This document shows, piece by piece, positions 24,716 through 34,082 of a DNA stretch of 58,966 nucleotides (the first letter of the stretch is position 1; each line of letters opens with the position of its first letter). Both the position numbers and the translations under genes were made by a program. The stretch covers positions 1 to 58,966 of the forward strand of contig DBML01000033.1 of the NCBI GenBank assembly GCA_002298915.1, written 5' to 3'. The stretch comes from Clostridium sp. UBA699 (GTDB lineage Bacteria > Bacillota > Clostridia > Clostridiales > Clostridiaceae). The notes under the pieces are model-generated. The model ran no database searches, was not told the DNA's origin, and saw nothing but the letters and a program-made list of their open reading frames with translations.

Positions 24716-25591
24716 ATGAACAACATATTTAAGAGAAATAAATATATAACTGTAAGCAAAGAGGCAATCAAAAAGGAAGTCAAGGTTGAGAAGAAGCCTT
24801 CCATACCAGGAGGCATGTGGTCAAAGTGCGCAAAATGCGGGCAGACGATCTACAGCGAGGACCTTGAAAGCAACTACAAGGTATGCCCTTACTGCGACAA
24901 CCATTTCAGGATGACCGCCAAGGAAAGGATTGAGTTCCTGGTAGATAGCGGAACGTTCGAGGAATTCGACAGGGGAATGAAGTCGGTAAATCCGCTCGAT
25001 TTCGAAGGCTATGAGGACAAGATAAGCAAAGCCATTGAAGCCACCGGGCAGAACGAGGCTGTCGTCACTGGAAAAGGCAGCATACTCGGCGAGGAAGCTG
25101 TCGTATGCGTCATGGACAGCTACTTCATGATGGGAAGCATGGGTTCCGTCGTAGGCGAGAAGATTTCCCGCGCAGTGGAGAAGGCCATAGAGCTGAGGCT
25201 TCCGGTGATCATATTCACCGCATCGGGCGGCGCAAGGATGCAGGAAGGGATGTTCTCCCTCATGCAGATGGCTAAGACAAGCGCAGCACTCGGAAAACTC
25301 ACAGATGCAGGTCTTCTTTACATCACGGTCATCACAGACCCTACAACAGGCGGGGTTACAGCCAGCTTTGCGACACTGGGCGACATCATACTTGCAGAGC
25401 CTGGAGCCCTTATAGGTTTTGCAGGCAGAAGGACGATAGAGCAGACCATAAAAAAAACGCTGCCTGAAGAATTTCAGACTGCGGAGTTCATGATAAAGCA
25501 CGGCTTCATAGACAAGATCGTTCACAGGCGCGAACAGGTCAGCATGATAAAAAACATACTGTCCATTCACAGCGGAACGGGAAGGAGGTAG
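24716..25591 (+). CDS. accD: acetyl-CoA carboxylase carboxyltransferase, beta subunit
   Basis: A 291-residue crotonase-fold subunit with the N-terminal zinc ribbon (Cys38, Cys41, Cys57, Cys60). The oxyanion region is IIFTASGGARMQEGMFSLMQM, followed by DPTTGGVTASFATLGD and IGFAGRRTIEQT. With AccA it transfers the carboxyl group to acetyl-CoA to form malonyl-CoA. Start ATG 24716 behind AGGAGG. It runs into accA 3 nt later. Confidence 0.97.
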   Translation: MNNIFKRNKYITVSKEAIKKEVKVEKKPSIPGGMWSKCAKCGQTIYSEDLESNYKVCPYCDNHFRMTAKERIEFLVDSGTFEEFDRGMKSVNPLDFEGYEDKISKAIEATGQNEAVVTGKGSILGEEAVVCVMDSYFMMGSMGSVVGEKISRAVEKAIELRLPVIIFTASGGARMQEGMFSLMQMAKTSAALGKLTDAGLLYITVITDPTTGGVTASFATLGDIILAEPGALIGFAGRRTIEQTIKKTLPEEFQTAEFMIKHGFIDKIVHRREQVSMIKNILSIHSGTGRR

Positions 25592-25594
25592 GTC

Positions 25595-26416
25595 ATGGCT
25601 GTCGGAGATATCAAAACCAAAAAAACCGCATGGGACAGGCTCCAGCTTGTCAGGATGATAGAAAGGCCTACTGCCCTGGACTACATCGACAGGATATTCG
25701 ACTCCTTTATCGAATTCCACGGCGACAGGTACTTCAGCGATGACGCCGCCATAGTTGGCGGAATAGCCCTGCTCGACGGGAAGCCGGTCACGGTCATCGG
25801 ACACCAGAAGGGAAGAAACATAAAGGAGAACATCAAGAGGAACTTCGGAATGCCTCAGCCTGACGGCTACAGGAAGGCACTGAGGCTGATGAAGCAGGCT
25901 GAAAAATTCAACAGGCCTGTTATATGCTTTGTCGATACGAAGGGAGCACACTGTGACGAGGGAGCTGAAGAAAGAGGTCAGGGTGAGGCGATCGCAAGGA
26001 ACCTCCTTGAGATGTCCAAGCTCAGGACCCCGAGCATCTCGATAGTGATCGGCGAAGGCGGAAGCGGCGGAGCACTTGCTCTTGCTGTGGCCGACCAGGT
26101 TTGGATGCTGGAGAACGCCATTTACTCGGTCCTTTCACCTGAAGGGTTCGCTGGAATCCTGTGGAGGGACGGAAGCAGGGCGAGGGAAGCTGCGAACATA
26201 ATGAAGATAACCGCCAAGGACCTCAAGGGCTTCGGCATAATAGACAAGATAATAAAGGAGCCTTTCGGCGGAGCACACAAAAACGTCGACAAGGTTGCAG
26301 AGGAAATAAAAAAGAACCTCATATCAACACTCGGCACCCTTGGCTCAAAGACAACGGACGAGCTCGTGCAGAGCAGATACGAGAAGTTCAGGGCCATGGG
26401 CGAATATTCAGAGTAA
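25595..26416 (+). CDS. accA: acetyl-CoA carboxylase carboxyltransferase, alpha subunit
   Basis: A 273-residue partner of AccD. Marks are TAWDRLQLVRMIERPTALDY, FIEFHGDRYFSDD, GHQKGRNIKENIKRNFGMPQPDGYRKALR, FVDTKGAHCDEGAEERGQGEAIARNL and the carboxyltransferase loop IGEGGSGGALALAV. It is the last gene of the operon, which is closed by the hairpin at 26422. Confidence 0.97.
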   Translation: MAVGDIKTKKTAWDRLQLVRMIERPTALDYIDRIFDSFIEFHGDRYFSDDAAIVGGIALLDGKPVTVIGHQKGRNIKENIKRNFGMPQPDGYRKALRLMKQAEKFNRPVICFVDTKGAHCDEGAEERGQGEAIARNLLEMSKLRTPSISIVIGEGGSGGALALAVADQVWMLENAIYSVLSPEGFAGILWRDGSRAREAANIMKITAKDLKGFGIIDKIIKEPFGGAHKNVDKVAEEIKKNLISTLGTLGSKTTDELVQSRYEKFRAMGEYSE

Positions 26417-26421
26417 AAAGG

Positions 26422-26451
26422 GCATTTGCATAGAAATATGCAAATGCTTTT
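26422..26451 (+). terminator. Rho-independent terminator of the fatty-acid operon
   Basis: An 11-bp perfect stem GCATTTGCATA/TATGCAAATGC (26422-26432 / 26437-26447), loop GAAA, then TTTT. Confidence 0.8.
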
Positions 26452-26471
26452 CACTATCCGGAGGTGGGAGC

Positions 26472-27416
26472 ATGGGCGTAAAAACGCTTATTACATACGA
26501 TTTTGGAGAAGAGAAGATGGAAGGGCTAAGGAAGCTTGGAAGCGACCTTATATACATGCCAGAGAAAGAAGCGGTTTACAGCGAGGAGCTGAGCGGGGTT
26601 GAGGTTCTCATAGGGTACGATCCTTTCCGGACTCTAGACATCTCGAAGATGAAGAAGCTCAGGTGGATCCAGCTTTTCAGCGCGGGTATAGACCAGCTTC
26701 CGGCGGAATACCTCAAGGGGACCGGCATAATTGTAACCAACAACAAAGGCTACAGCATACCCATAGGCGAATGGATAGTAATGGACATACTTGAGCTTCT
26801 AAAGCACAGCGCGAAGTTAATGCGCAGCCAGACCAGAAAGCAATGGAAGCTGGACAGGGGGATTCTCGAGGTTTACGGGAAAACTGTAGGCTTCATAGGC
26901 ACCGGCGCTATTGCCAGGGAGGCAGCTAAAAGGCTTCAGGGCTTTGAGGCGAGGATCGTGGGGCTAAACACCAGGGGTTCAGACGTTGAGTTTTTCCACC
27001 ATTGCTTCAGCGCTGAAAGGCTCGACGAAATGCTGGGCATTTCCGACGTGGTCGTCCTGACAATCCCTTACACGGAGGAGAACCACCACCTCATAGATGC
27101 GTCCCGGATAAGCAGGATGAAGGACGGGGCCTTTTTCGTGAACATTGCAAGGGGGACGATAGTGGACGAAGAGGCTCTTACAGAGGCGCTGGGTCGCGGG
27201 AAGATCGCTGGAGCCGCCCTAGACGTGTTCGAGCAGGAGCCGCTGAGCCCGGACAGCCCGCTGTGGGATATGGAGAACGTCATAATCACCCCGCACAATT
27301 CGTTCATATCCGACATGAAGGACGAGAGAAGGTACGAGACCATACGGATGAACATGAAGAGCTTCATCGAAGGCGGAGAAATGAAAAATGTGATTGACCT
27401 TAAAAAGGGCTATTAA
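26472..27416 (+). CDS. D-isomer-specific 2-hydroxyacid dehydrogenase
   Basis: A 314-residue NAD(P)-dependent dehydrogenase. The Rossmann motif is VGFIGTGAIAREAAKRL. Catalytic Arg is in VNIARGTIVDEEAL, Glu in LDVFEQEPLSP and His in ITPHNSF. It reduces a 2-keto acid to the D-hydroxy acid or the reverse, with no substrate assigned. Start ATG 26472 follows GGAGGTGGGAG. A long in-frame extension upstream reads through the accA 3' end and is not used. It is separated from accA by a terminator and ends at a terminator shared with the convergent LysR gene. Confidence 0.9.
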   Translation: MGVKTLITYDFGEEKMEGLRKLGSDLIYMPEKEAVYSEELSGVEVLIGYDPFRTLDISKMKKLRWIQLFSAGIDQLPAEYLKGTGIIVTNNKGYSIPIGEWIVMDILELLKHSAKLMRSQTRKQWKLDRGILEVYGKTVGFIGTGAIAREAAKRLQGFEARIVGLNTRGSDVEFFHHCFSAERLDEMLGISDVVVLTIPYTEENHHLIDASRISRMKDGAFFVNIARGTIVDEEALTEALGRGKIAGAALDVFEQEPLSPDSPLWDMENVIITPHNSFISDMKDERRYETIRMNMKSFIEGGEMKNVIDLKKGY

Positions 27417-27420
27417 ATGA

Positions 27421-27457
27421 AAAGGCTGTCGTCCATATGCAATGGAAGACAGCCTTT
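27421..27457. terminator. bidirectional terminator between 2-hydroxyacid dehydrogenase and LysR genes
   Basis: A 10-bp stem AAAGGCTGTC/GACAGCCTTT (27421-27430 / 27448-27457) with an inner TCCAT/ATGGA stem. On the minus strand the tail reads TTTTCATTT. Confidence 0.7.
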
Positions 27458-27460
27458 GAT

Positions 27461-28357
27461 TTATACTTCAAATTTAAACTTTTCCCTGCAGAGGTTGAAA
27501 AAGGCCTTTGCTGTAGGGGTAAGGGTCCTCTTCGAGCTCGTGGCAAGGTAAATGTTCCTGGTCATGGGCAGGCCCTTAATCCTGCTCTCCCTCATCAGGC
27601 CGCAGCTAACGTAGTCGCTGCACACCTGGCTCGATACGACCGATACTCCGAGCCCCGCTTTTACAAACTGGAGCATCGTATCCAGGCTGTTGACCTCATA
27701 GGGAATCTTCAGGCTAGAAACATCAATGTCCTTCTTGCCTAACATCTCTTCAAAAGTTTTCCTGGTAGCGGAATTTTTCTCCCTCATTATGAAATCGTAT
27801 TTCAGAAGTTCCTTCAGGGTAAGCTCTGCAGGCAGCTTGTAAGAGTTAGGCGAAACCACCACCAGCTCGTCCTCGACAAGCTTGAAGCAGTCTATCTTCT
27901 CATCCAGGACCTTCCTTCCTACGATTCCCAGTTCCGAATCGAACCTTATTATGTTTTCGATTATCTGGCCCGAGCTGAGCTCGGAAACGTTGAAGTGGAC
28001 GTTGGGGTAAGAAGAGTGGAATTCCAGAAGAAGCTTCGGAACCATTGTGTTGCAAGGGGTTGTGCTTGCCGAGAGGTAGAGGTTGCCTTCAACGTTGTCG
28101 TTGAAGGAGGAGAGAGTCCTGACAGCCTTGTCCCTCGTGTTGAGTATATCTATCGCATAGTTGAGGAAGGATTCGCCTGCAGGGGTAAGGACCACTTCCT
28201 TCGATGTCCTGTCGAAGAGCTGAACTTTCAGGTCTTTTTCAAGGCTTGCTATATGTGAGCTTATCGCTGGCTGTGAAAGAAAGCTCGAAGATGCGGCCTT
28301 TGAAAAACTTTTGAATTTTGCTACGTTTATGAAAGCTTCTATCTGCTTGAAATCCAT
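27461..28357 (-). CDS. LysR-family transcriptional regulator
   Basis: A 298-residue regulator with an N-terminal winged HTH (MDFKQIEAFINVAKFKSFSKAASSS... SQPAISSHIASLEKDL) and a C-terminal periplasmic-binding-like effector domain from about residue 90. The N-terminal wording and the TTPCN-MVP and SELGIVG segments recall the LysR subgroup annotated as selenium-metabolism-associated in Clostridia. This is a tentative link from memory. The start is the ATG at 28357, 6 nt after GGAGG. The ATG at 28363 touches that site. No divergent target gene is obvious. Confidence 0.9.
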   Translation of the reverse strand: MDFKQIEAFINVAKFKSFSKAASSSFLSQPAISSHIASLEKDLKVQLFDRTSKEVVLTPAGESFLNYAIDILNTRDKAVRTLSSFNDNVEGNLYLSASTTPCNTMVPKLLLEFHSSYPNVHFNVSELSSGQIIENIIRFDSELGIVGRKVLDEKIDCFKLVEDELVVVSPNSYKLPAELTLKELLKYDFIMREKNSATRKTFEEMLGKKDIDVSSLKIPYEVNSLDTMLQFVKAGLGVSVVSSQVCSDYVSCGLMRESRIKGLPMTRNIYLATSSKRTLTPTAKAFFNLCREKFKFEV

Positions 28358-28411
28358 ATTCATCCTCCGTTTGATTTGTTTCTACCTTATAGTTTAACAC
28401 ATATGTCAAAA

Positions 28412-28439
28412 GAAAAAAAGAAAGGGTTTTGAAACCCTT
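28412..28439 (-). terminator. terminator of the dUTPase-like gene
   Basis: On the minus strand a 7-bp AAGGGTT/AACCCTT stem (28439-28422) is followed by TCTTTTTTTC. Confidence 0.65.
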
Positions 28440-28450
28440 CCTTTCACAGA

Positions 28451-28900
28451 TTAGCTTATCAGCTTAAGTCTGTTGATGTTTATCTGGCTGTAGGCATCCC
28501 TTAATTCCAGCTCTGTGAATTCAAGCGCAGCGCCAAGGGTTGCGAAGTCTTCGAGGAGCGTCGTGTAATGGTCAAAAGAAGAGCATACCAGAAAATCGTT
28601 TATGTCAACATAGAGAGTTTCGAACTTTGAGGGCAGGCTGGATGCAGAAGCACTGACCTTTATCTCCTCAGCTCTGTACTTGTAATCAAAGCCTATATAG
28701 AAAGCGAGTATAAGACAATCTTTAAAGAGGGTCAGCAGCATTTTCTTGTCGCAGTCTTTAACCGGGCTGCTCTTGAAACAGTTTGTTTCCTTGGCCAGTT
28801 CAGCGATCTTGACCTGAAGCGCCAATATTTTCTCTGTCCTGCCTTGGATACAATAATCAGAATTAGTGAATTGCATCTCATATGGTTCCGATAAATTCAT
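28451..28900 (-). CDS. divergent dUTPase_2-like (all-alpha NTP pyrophosphatase) protein
   Basis: A 149-residue protein. The segment EKILALQVKIAELAKETNCFK resembles the first metal-binding helix of dimeric dUTPases (LQ-E-ELANETRCFK), and the C-terminal F-H-Y-LLEDFATLGAALEFTELELRDAYSQININRL resembles their last helices. However the middle, where intact enzymes have an EEYVDxLHF-type second metal site, reads LLTLFKDCLILAFYIGFD. There an E/E-x-D pattern is not complete, so activity is doubtful. Start ATG 28900 is favoured over 28921 because only the former has an upstream AAAGGCAGG. Confidence 0.55.
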   Translation of the reverse strand: MNLSEPYEMQFTNSDYCIQGRTEKILALQVKIAELAKETNCFKSSPVKDCDKKMLLTLFKDCLILAFYIGFDYKYRAEEIKVSASASSLPSKFETLYVDINDFLVCSSFDHYTTLLEDFATLGAALEFTELELRDAYSQININRLKLIS

Positions 28901-29028
28901 TAAACAGGGCCTGCCTTTCATAACTAAATTTAAATGCCATAACTTATTTTAATATAACGGAAGAAATAATGAAACATCAGTAATCGGTTACAAAAAAATA
29001 AATTTCAAAAAACTTTTCGACAAAACAG

Positions 29029-29058
29029 AAGGCATGACCGGAAGCCGGTTCATGCCTT
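29029..29058 (-). terminator. terminator of hydF
   Basis: GGCATGACCGG pairs with CCGGTTCATGCC with one bulged base. On the minus strand it is followed by TTCTGTTTTGT. Confidence 0.6.
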
Positions 29059-29065
29059 TGTTTGC

Positions 29066-30262
29066 TTATAAAAGTTTCTCGGTAACCCTGTCCAGTATGC
29101 CGTTGAGCTCTGCGATTGCCGTGCCGTAGTTTGTTATTGGGATGTTCTGCTCGGCAGCCCTGATGAGCCTTGTAATGAGCTGCTTCCTATTGAACATGCA
29201 GGCTCCGCAGTGGAGCACCAGCTTGTATCCGGTTAGATCCTCCGGGAAGTCTACGCCTGCAACAATCTTGATGTCGAGGGCGCCTCCTGCTTTCTGGTTT
29301 AGCCACATTGGCAGCTTCTCCCTGCCTATATCCCCCTGCAGGGCGTGGTGGGTGCAGGCTTCGGCTATGAGGACCTTGTCGCCGGGCTTGAGGCTGTTTA
29401 TGACCTTAGCGCCCTTTACGAGCATCTCAAGGTCGCCCTTGTACCTGGCCATAAGTATTGAGAAGGAGGTGAGGGGCACGTCGGCAGGAAGGATCGCGTT
29501 CACCTTGTGGAACACCTGTGAGTCCGTTATCACAAGGTCCGGTTTCCTTACAAGCGATGAGAGCATGTCCTCGAGCTCGGTGTCCTTGACTGTGAGGGCG
29601 AGGGTGTCGTTGTCCAGCAGGTCCCTCAGGATCTGAACCTGGGGGAGGATGAGCCTTCCCTTCGGAGCCTGTATGTCCTGAGGAGCAACGAGAATGACTA
29701 TGTCCTTAGGCTTCACAAGGTCGCCTACTATGGTTTCGCGTTCGAAATCGAGAGGCGAGTGGGTCTGTATCGCTTCCTTCAGCCTTCCGATGTTGAGCCT
29801 CTCCTTGGCGCTTACCTTCACGAAAGGGACATCGAAAAGCTCCTCTAGGTCGACGCTCTGGAAGGAGCTGCCCGCCTCGTCGATCTTGTTTATAACCCCG
29901 ATTACAGGGATCTTCCTTTCAGTAAGCTCCGCGAGCCATTCCTTCTCCAGTGAGTAATCTGTGCTTTCAGCGGAGAAGAGCAGTATGGCAAGGTCTGTCT
30001 TGTCCATTACCTCTTTTGTCTTTTTGATCCTGAGTTCTCCAATCTCGCCCACGTCGTCGAGGCCTGCGGTGTCTATGAGGACTATTGGGCCAAGGGGGAG
30101 GAGCTCCATTGTTTTGTAAACGGGATCGGTTGTGGTTCCGGCCACATTCGATACCAGGGCTATGTCCTGGCCGGAGATTGCGTTTATAAGGCTCGACTTG
30201 CCGGCGTTTCTTCTTCCGAATATGGCTATGTGAAGCCTGTTTGCTTTAGGTGTTTCCTGCAT
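29066..30262 (-). CDS. hydF: [FeFe]-hydrogenase H-cluster maturation GTPase
   Basis: A 398-residue scaffold on which the 2Fe subcluster is assembled before insertion into HydA. It has an N-terminal Ras-like GTPase domain (IAIFGRRNAGKSSLI with G1 at 16-23; IDTAGLDDVG; VINKID), a dimerisation domain, and a C-terminal Fe-S domain with EACTHH and HCGACMFNRKQ supplying the cluster ligands. The end TNYGTAIAELNGIL is typical. hydE, hydG and hydA are not in the window. It lies 32 nt behind asnS and may be co-transcribed with it. Confidence 0.95.
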   Translation of the reverse strand: MQETPKANRLHIAIFGRRNAGKSSLINAISGQDIALVSNVAGTTTDPVYKTMELLPLGPIVLIDTAGLDDVGEIGELRIKKTKEVMDKTDLAILLFSAESTDYSLEKEWLAELTERKIPVIGVINKIDEAGSSFQSVDLEELFDVPFVKVSAKERLNIGRLKEAIQTHSPLDFERETIVGDLVKPKDIVILVAPQDIQAPKGRLILPQVQILRDLLDNDTLALTVKDTELEDMLSSLVRKPDLVITDSQVFHKVNAILPADVPLTSFSILMARYKGDLEMLVKGAKVINSLKPGDKVLIAEACTHHALQGDIGREKLPMWLNQKAGGALDIKIVAGVDFPEDLTGYKLVLHCGACMFNRKQLITRLIRAAEQNIPITNYGTAIAELNGILDRVTEKLL

Positions 30263-30294
30263 TGCGGGTACCTCTCGTTTCGTTAGAATTGGTA

Positions 30295-31686
30295 TTAGAA
30301 CTCTGCGTAGCCTGTGGTCCTTGGGAACGGTATTACGTCCCTTATGTTGGATACTCCGGTCATGTACATAATTATCCTTTCAAAGCCCAGCCCAAAGCCT
30401 GAATGCCTTGTCGTGCCGTACCTTCTGAGGTCCAGGTACCACCAGTAATCCTCCCTGTTGAGGCCGAACTCTTCTATTTTCTGTTCAAGTACGTCGAGCC
30501 TTTCCTCCCTCTGGCTTCCGCCGATTATCTCTCCTACGCCTGGAACCAGAAGGTCTGCGCAGGCGACTGTCTCGTTGTCGTCGTTGAGCCTCATGTAGAA
30601 GGCCTTTATTGCCTTAGGGTAGTTTGTTACGAACAGAGGCTTCTTGAACACCTGCTCGGTGAGGTATCTCTCGTGCTCTGTCTGGAGGTCTATACCCCAT
30701 TCAACAGGGAACTGGAACTCTGCACCCGACTTCAGGAGTATGTCCACTGCCTCGGTGTAGGTAATCCTTCCGAATTCCGAGTTGACTATTAGGTTTAGCC
30801 TGTCAAGGAGAGTCGTGTCGACGAAGGCGTTGAAGAATTCCATCTCCTCCGGCGCGTTTTCCAGCACATACTTTATTATGAACTTTATCATGTCCTCCGA
30901 GATGTCGAGGTAGTCGTCGAGCTCGGCGAACGCCATTTCAGGCTCTATCATCCAGAACTCAGCAGCATGCCTTGCGGTGTTGGAGTTCTCGGCCCTGAAG
31001 GTAGGTCCGAAGGTGTATACGTTTCTGAACGCCTGGCAGAAGGTCTCTACGTTGAGCTGGCCGCTCACCGTAAGGTTTGCCTCTTTCCCGAAGAAGTCCT
31101 GAGAGTAGTCAACCGTGCCGTCCTCGTTCTTAGGGACGTTGTCCAGGTCGAGTGTCGTTACCCTGAACATCTCGCCGGCGCCTTCCGTGTCGCTTCCGGT
31201 TATTATCGGGGTGTGGGTGTAAACGAAGTCCCTTTCCTGATAGAATTTGTGGATGGCATATGCCGCCAGCGATCGCACCCTGAATATCGCCGAGTAAAGG
31301 TTCGTCCTCGGCCTGAGGTGTGCCTTTGTCCTCAAGAACTCTATGGAGTGCCTCTTCTTCTGAAGAGGGTAGTCCGCATCTGAAAGTCCCTCGATCTCAA
31401 TTCTTGCTGCCTTGATTTCGAAAGGCTGTTTAGCCTCCGGGGTGAGTTCGAGTTTTCCGTAAACTATTATCGCCGAGCTTACAGGGAGCTTTGAGATGTC
31501 CTTGAAGTTTTCGAGCGATTCGTCGAAAACTACCTGGATGTTCTTGAAGAAGGTCCCGTCATTGACTTCTATGAAGCCGAAGGCGTTTGAAGCTCTGACA
31601 GTCCTCACCCATCCCGAAACCCTTACGTCCTTGCCTGCGAAAGCATCAGTTTCTCTATAAATTTTTCTGACCAATGTATTAACCAT
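30295..31686 (-). CDS. asnS: asparaginyl-tRNA synthetase
   Basis: A 463-residue class IIb synthetase. It has an N-terminal OB-fold anticodon-binding domain (VRVSGWVRTVRASNAFGFIEVNDGTFF) and a C-terminal catalytic core with motif 2-type FRAENSNTARHAAEFWMIEPEMAF and motif 3 GFGLGFERIIMYMTGV. The ending RDVIPFPRTTGYAEF is that of AsnRS rather than AspRS. GAGGGG precedes the ATG. No T-box elements are visible in the 70-nt gap to topB. Confidence 0.97.
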   Translation of the reverse strand: MVNTLVRKIYRETDAFAGKDVRVSGWVRTVRASNAFGFIEVNDGTFFKNIQVVFDESLENFKDISKLPVSSAIIVYGKLELTPEAKQPFEIKAARIEIEGLSDADYPLQKKRHSIEFLRTKAHLRPRTNLYSAIFRVRSLAAYAIHKFYQERDFVYTHTPIITGSDTEGAGEMFRVTTLDLDNVPKNEDGTVDYSQDFFGKEANLTVSGQLNVETFCQAFRNVYTFGPTFRAENSNTARHAAEFWMIEPEMAFAELDDYLDISEDMIKFIIKYVLENAPEEMEFFNAFVDTTLLDRLNLIVNSEFGRITYTEAVDILLKSGAEFQFPVEWGIDLQTEHERYLTEQVFKKPLFVTNYPKAIKAFYMRLNDDNETVACADLLVPGVGEIIGGSQREERLDVLEQKIEEFGLNREDYWWYLDLRRYGTTRHSGFGLGFERIIMYMTGVSNIRDVIPFPRTTGYAEF

Positions 31687-31756
31687 AGTATTCCCCTCTC
31701 TAAAATAATTATTACATAATATTAATATACTCTAAAATATGGCTGACTTCCATAGT

Positions 31757-33937
31757 CTATTGCAATTTTAGCTTGGCCAATGCATCGGCCAGGGCGGAGT
31801 TAACGGGAGCGCTGTTATCCTTGTTCTGCTCCTTAAGGAATCTGGATACATCCTTCTTGGAAGGGGCGGATTTCTCGTTCTTTTTCCTCTCGTTGAAGGT
31901 GGAGAGTTTCTCCCTGTAGCCGCATTTGCAGGTGAATATCCTGCCTTCTCCTTCACCGTGCAGCTCAAGCTTTTTGTGGCATTCCGGGCACCTTGCGTTT
32001 GTGACCGTTGCAAGGGTCTTCCTGGTGCCGCACTCCCTGTCCTGGCATACGAGCATGCGGCCGTGCTTGCCCTTGACCTCGAGCATGAACTTGCCGCATT
32101 CAGGGCATTTCGTCCTCGTCATGTTGTCATGCTTGAACTGCTTGCCGCTGTTCTTGATTTCCGACACTACCTTGCTGGTGTAGGCCCTCATTTCCTTAAT
32201 GAAGGAGTCCTTGCTGAGCTTGCCTTTTGATATGGCCGACAGCTTCTGCTCCCACTCCGCGGTGAGAAGCGGAGACCTGAGCTCTTCCGGAACCAGCTCC
32301 AGCAGCTGCCTTCCCTTAGAGGTGATGAAGATGTCCTTCCCCCTCTTCTCGATGAGGAAGCTGCTGAAGAGCTTCTCGATTATGTCGGCCCTCGTTGCGA
32401 CTGTTCCTATGCCGTTCGCTTCTGAGATGGTCTTTATGAGCTCCTTCGAAGCATCGCCCATGTACTTTACCGGGTTCTCCATTGCTGAGAGAAGGGTTCC
32501 CTCGCTGAAAGGAGCGGGAGGCTTAGTCTCGCCGGAGGTAGGGCTGAGCCTGCTTATCCTGAGTGTGTCTCCCTGCTTAAGCTCGGGCAGGTTCTGGGAA
32601 TCCTCCCCCTCGTCCTCCTGGTCCACACCTTCGTATATTTCCCTGAAGCCCTGCGACAAGACCCGCTTGCCTTTGGCGGTGAAGGTCTGATCGCCTATCG
32701 CAGCCCTTAAAGTCGTCTGCTCGTATTCGAAAGGAGGGTAGAGGACTGCGAGGAACCTCTTGACAACGAGGTCGTAAATCTTCCTCTCCTTGTCGCTGAA
32801 GGAGCTCAGCATGGCTGCTTCTTCGGTTGGGATGATGGCGTGGTGGTCTGATACCTTGGAATCGTCCACGAAGGACTTGTTTTCAGCTATCGGACTCCTG
32901 AGAAGCTTGGCGCAGAACTTTGAATACGGGCCTACGGAGCATGCCTTAAGCCTGTCCTTAAGGGTGTCCACGATGTCGGAGGAAAGGTACCTGGAGTCGG
33001 TCCTGGGGTAGGTCAGCACCTTGTGCTGTTCGTAAAGCTTCTGCATTATCGACAGAGTTTCCTTTGCCGAATAGCCGAAGTACTTGTTGGCGTCCCTCTG
33101 GAGCTCCGTAAGGTCGTAAAGCTGCGGGGCAAAGGTTTTCTTGTGCGACTTCTCGACAGCGGTCACAACCCCGTCCTTTCCTGAGAGCGAACCGAGCAGC
33201 CTGTCCCTCTTCTCCTTGTCAAAGGTGCTGGCGCTTTTCGAAGCTGCGTCCTGCCATGTAAGCCGCAGCCCTTCTGATAATGCCGTCATGCCGAAATACT
33301 TTCTTGGTACGAAGTTTCTAATCTCTTCCTCCCTGTGTGCCAGCATGGCAAGTGTAGGGGTCTGGACCCTTCCGCAGGAAAGCTGGGCGTTGTACCTGCA
33401 GGTGAGCGCACGTGTGGCGTTTATGCCGACCAGCCAGTCCGCCTCGGCTCTTGCCACTGCAGACTGGTACAGGTTTTCGTATTCCCTTCCGTCCCTGAGC
33501 CTGGAAAAGCCTTCCCTAATGGCCTTGTCGGTTACAGAGGAGATCCACAGCCTTTTCACAGGCTTCCTGGCCCCTGCCTTCTGGAGTATCCACCTCGCCA
33601 CAAGCTCGCCTTCGCGTCCAGCATCAGTCGCTATTATGATCTGTGAAACGTCCGACCTCAGGAGCTGCTCCCTAACGGTGCTGAACTGTTTCCCGGACTG
33701 CTTTATCACGACAAGCTTCAGCGGGTCCGGCAGCATAGGCAGATATTCGAGGGACCAGGCCTTGTACTTTTCATCATATGCTTCAGGGTCTGCAAGGGTC
33801 ACAAGGTGTCCCAGCGCCCAGGTGACTATATGCTTGTCCCCCTCGAAGAAGCCGTTTCCTTTTTTATTGCAATTTAGCACTCTTGCGAGGTCTCTTCCCA
33901 CGGAAGGCTTCTCTGCAAGAACCAGTGATTTACTCAT
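31757..33937 (-). CDS. topB: DNA topoisomerase III
   Basis: A 726-residue type IA topoisomerase. A Toprim domain is at the N-terminus (LVLAEKPSVGRDLARVLN, ATDAGREGELVARWIL). The catalytic tyrosine is in LTYPRTDSRYLSSD. The central gate region is followed by C-terminal zinc ribbons (CPECGKFMLEV...CQDRECG and CPECHKKLEL...CKCG) and a lysine-rich tail. It decatenates replication intermediates. Genomic TopB copies and mobile-element TopB copies look alike, but the neighbours here are housekeeping genes. Confidence 0.93.
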   Translation of the reverse strand: MSKSLVLAEKPSVGRDLARVLNCNKKGNGFFEGDKHIVTWALGHLVTLADPEAYDEKYKAWSLEYLPMLPDPLKLVVIKQSGKQFSTVREQLLRSDVSQIIIATDAGREGELVARWILQKAGARKPVKRLWISSVTDKAIREGFSRLRDGREYENLYQSAVARAEADWLVGINATRALTCRYNAQLSCGRVQTPTLAMLAHREEEIRNFVPRKYFGMTALSEGLRLTWQDAASKSASTFDKEKRDRLLGSLSGKDGVVTAVEKSHKKTFAPQLYDLTELQRDANKYFGYSAKETLSIMQKLYEQHKVLTYPRTDSRYLSSDIVDTLKDRLKACSVGPYSKFCAKLLRSPIAENKSFVDDSKVSDHHAIIPTEEAAMLSSFSDKERKIYDLVVKRFLAVLYPPFEYEQTTLRAAIGDQTFTAKGKRVLSQGFREIYEGVDQEDEGEDSQNLPELKQGDTLRISRLSPTSGETKPPAPFSEGTLLSAMENPVKYMGDASKELIKTISEANGIGTVATRADIIEKLFSSFLIEKRGKDIFITSKGRQLLELVPEELRSPLLTAEWEQKLSAISKGKLSKDSFIKEMRAYTSKVVSEIKNSGKQFKHDNMTRTKCPECGKFMLEVKGKHGRMLVCQDRECGTRKTLATVTNARCPECHKKLELHGEGEGRIFTCKCGYREKLSTFNERKKNEKSAPSKKDVSRFLKEQNKDNSAPVNSALADALAKLKLQ

Positions 33938-34082
33938 ATAAACATTCCTCTCGTCGATTAATAACCAAAGATAATATTATCACAAAGAACATTAAAATAG
34001 TATGCTGCGGAGAAATATTGTGCTATAATATTGCAGTGAATGTCAATTGATAAAATTATAAAAAATAGGAGTAGGTATTGCT

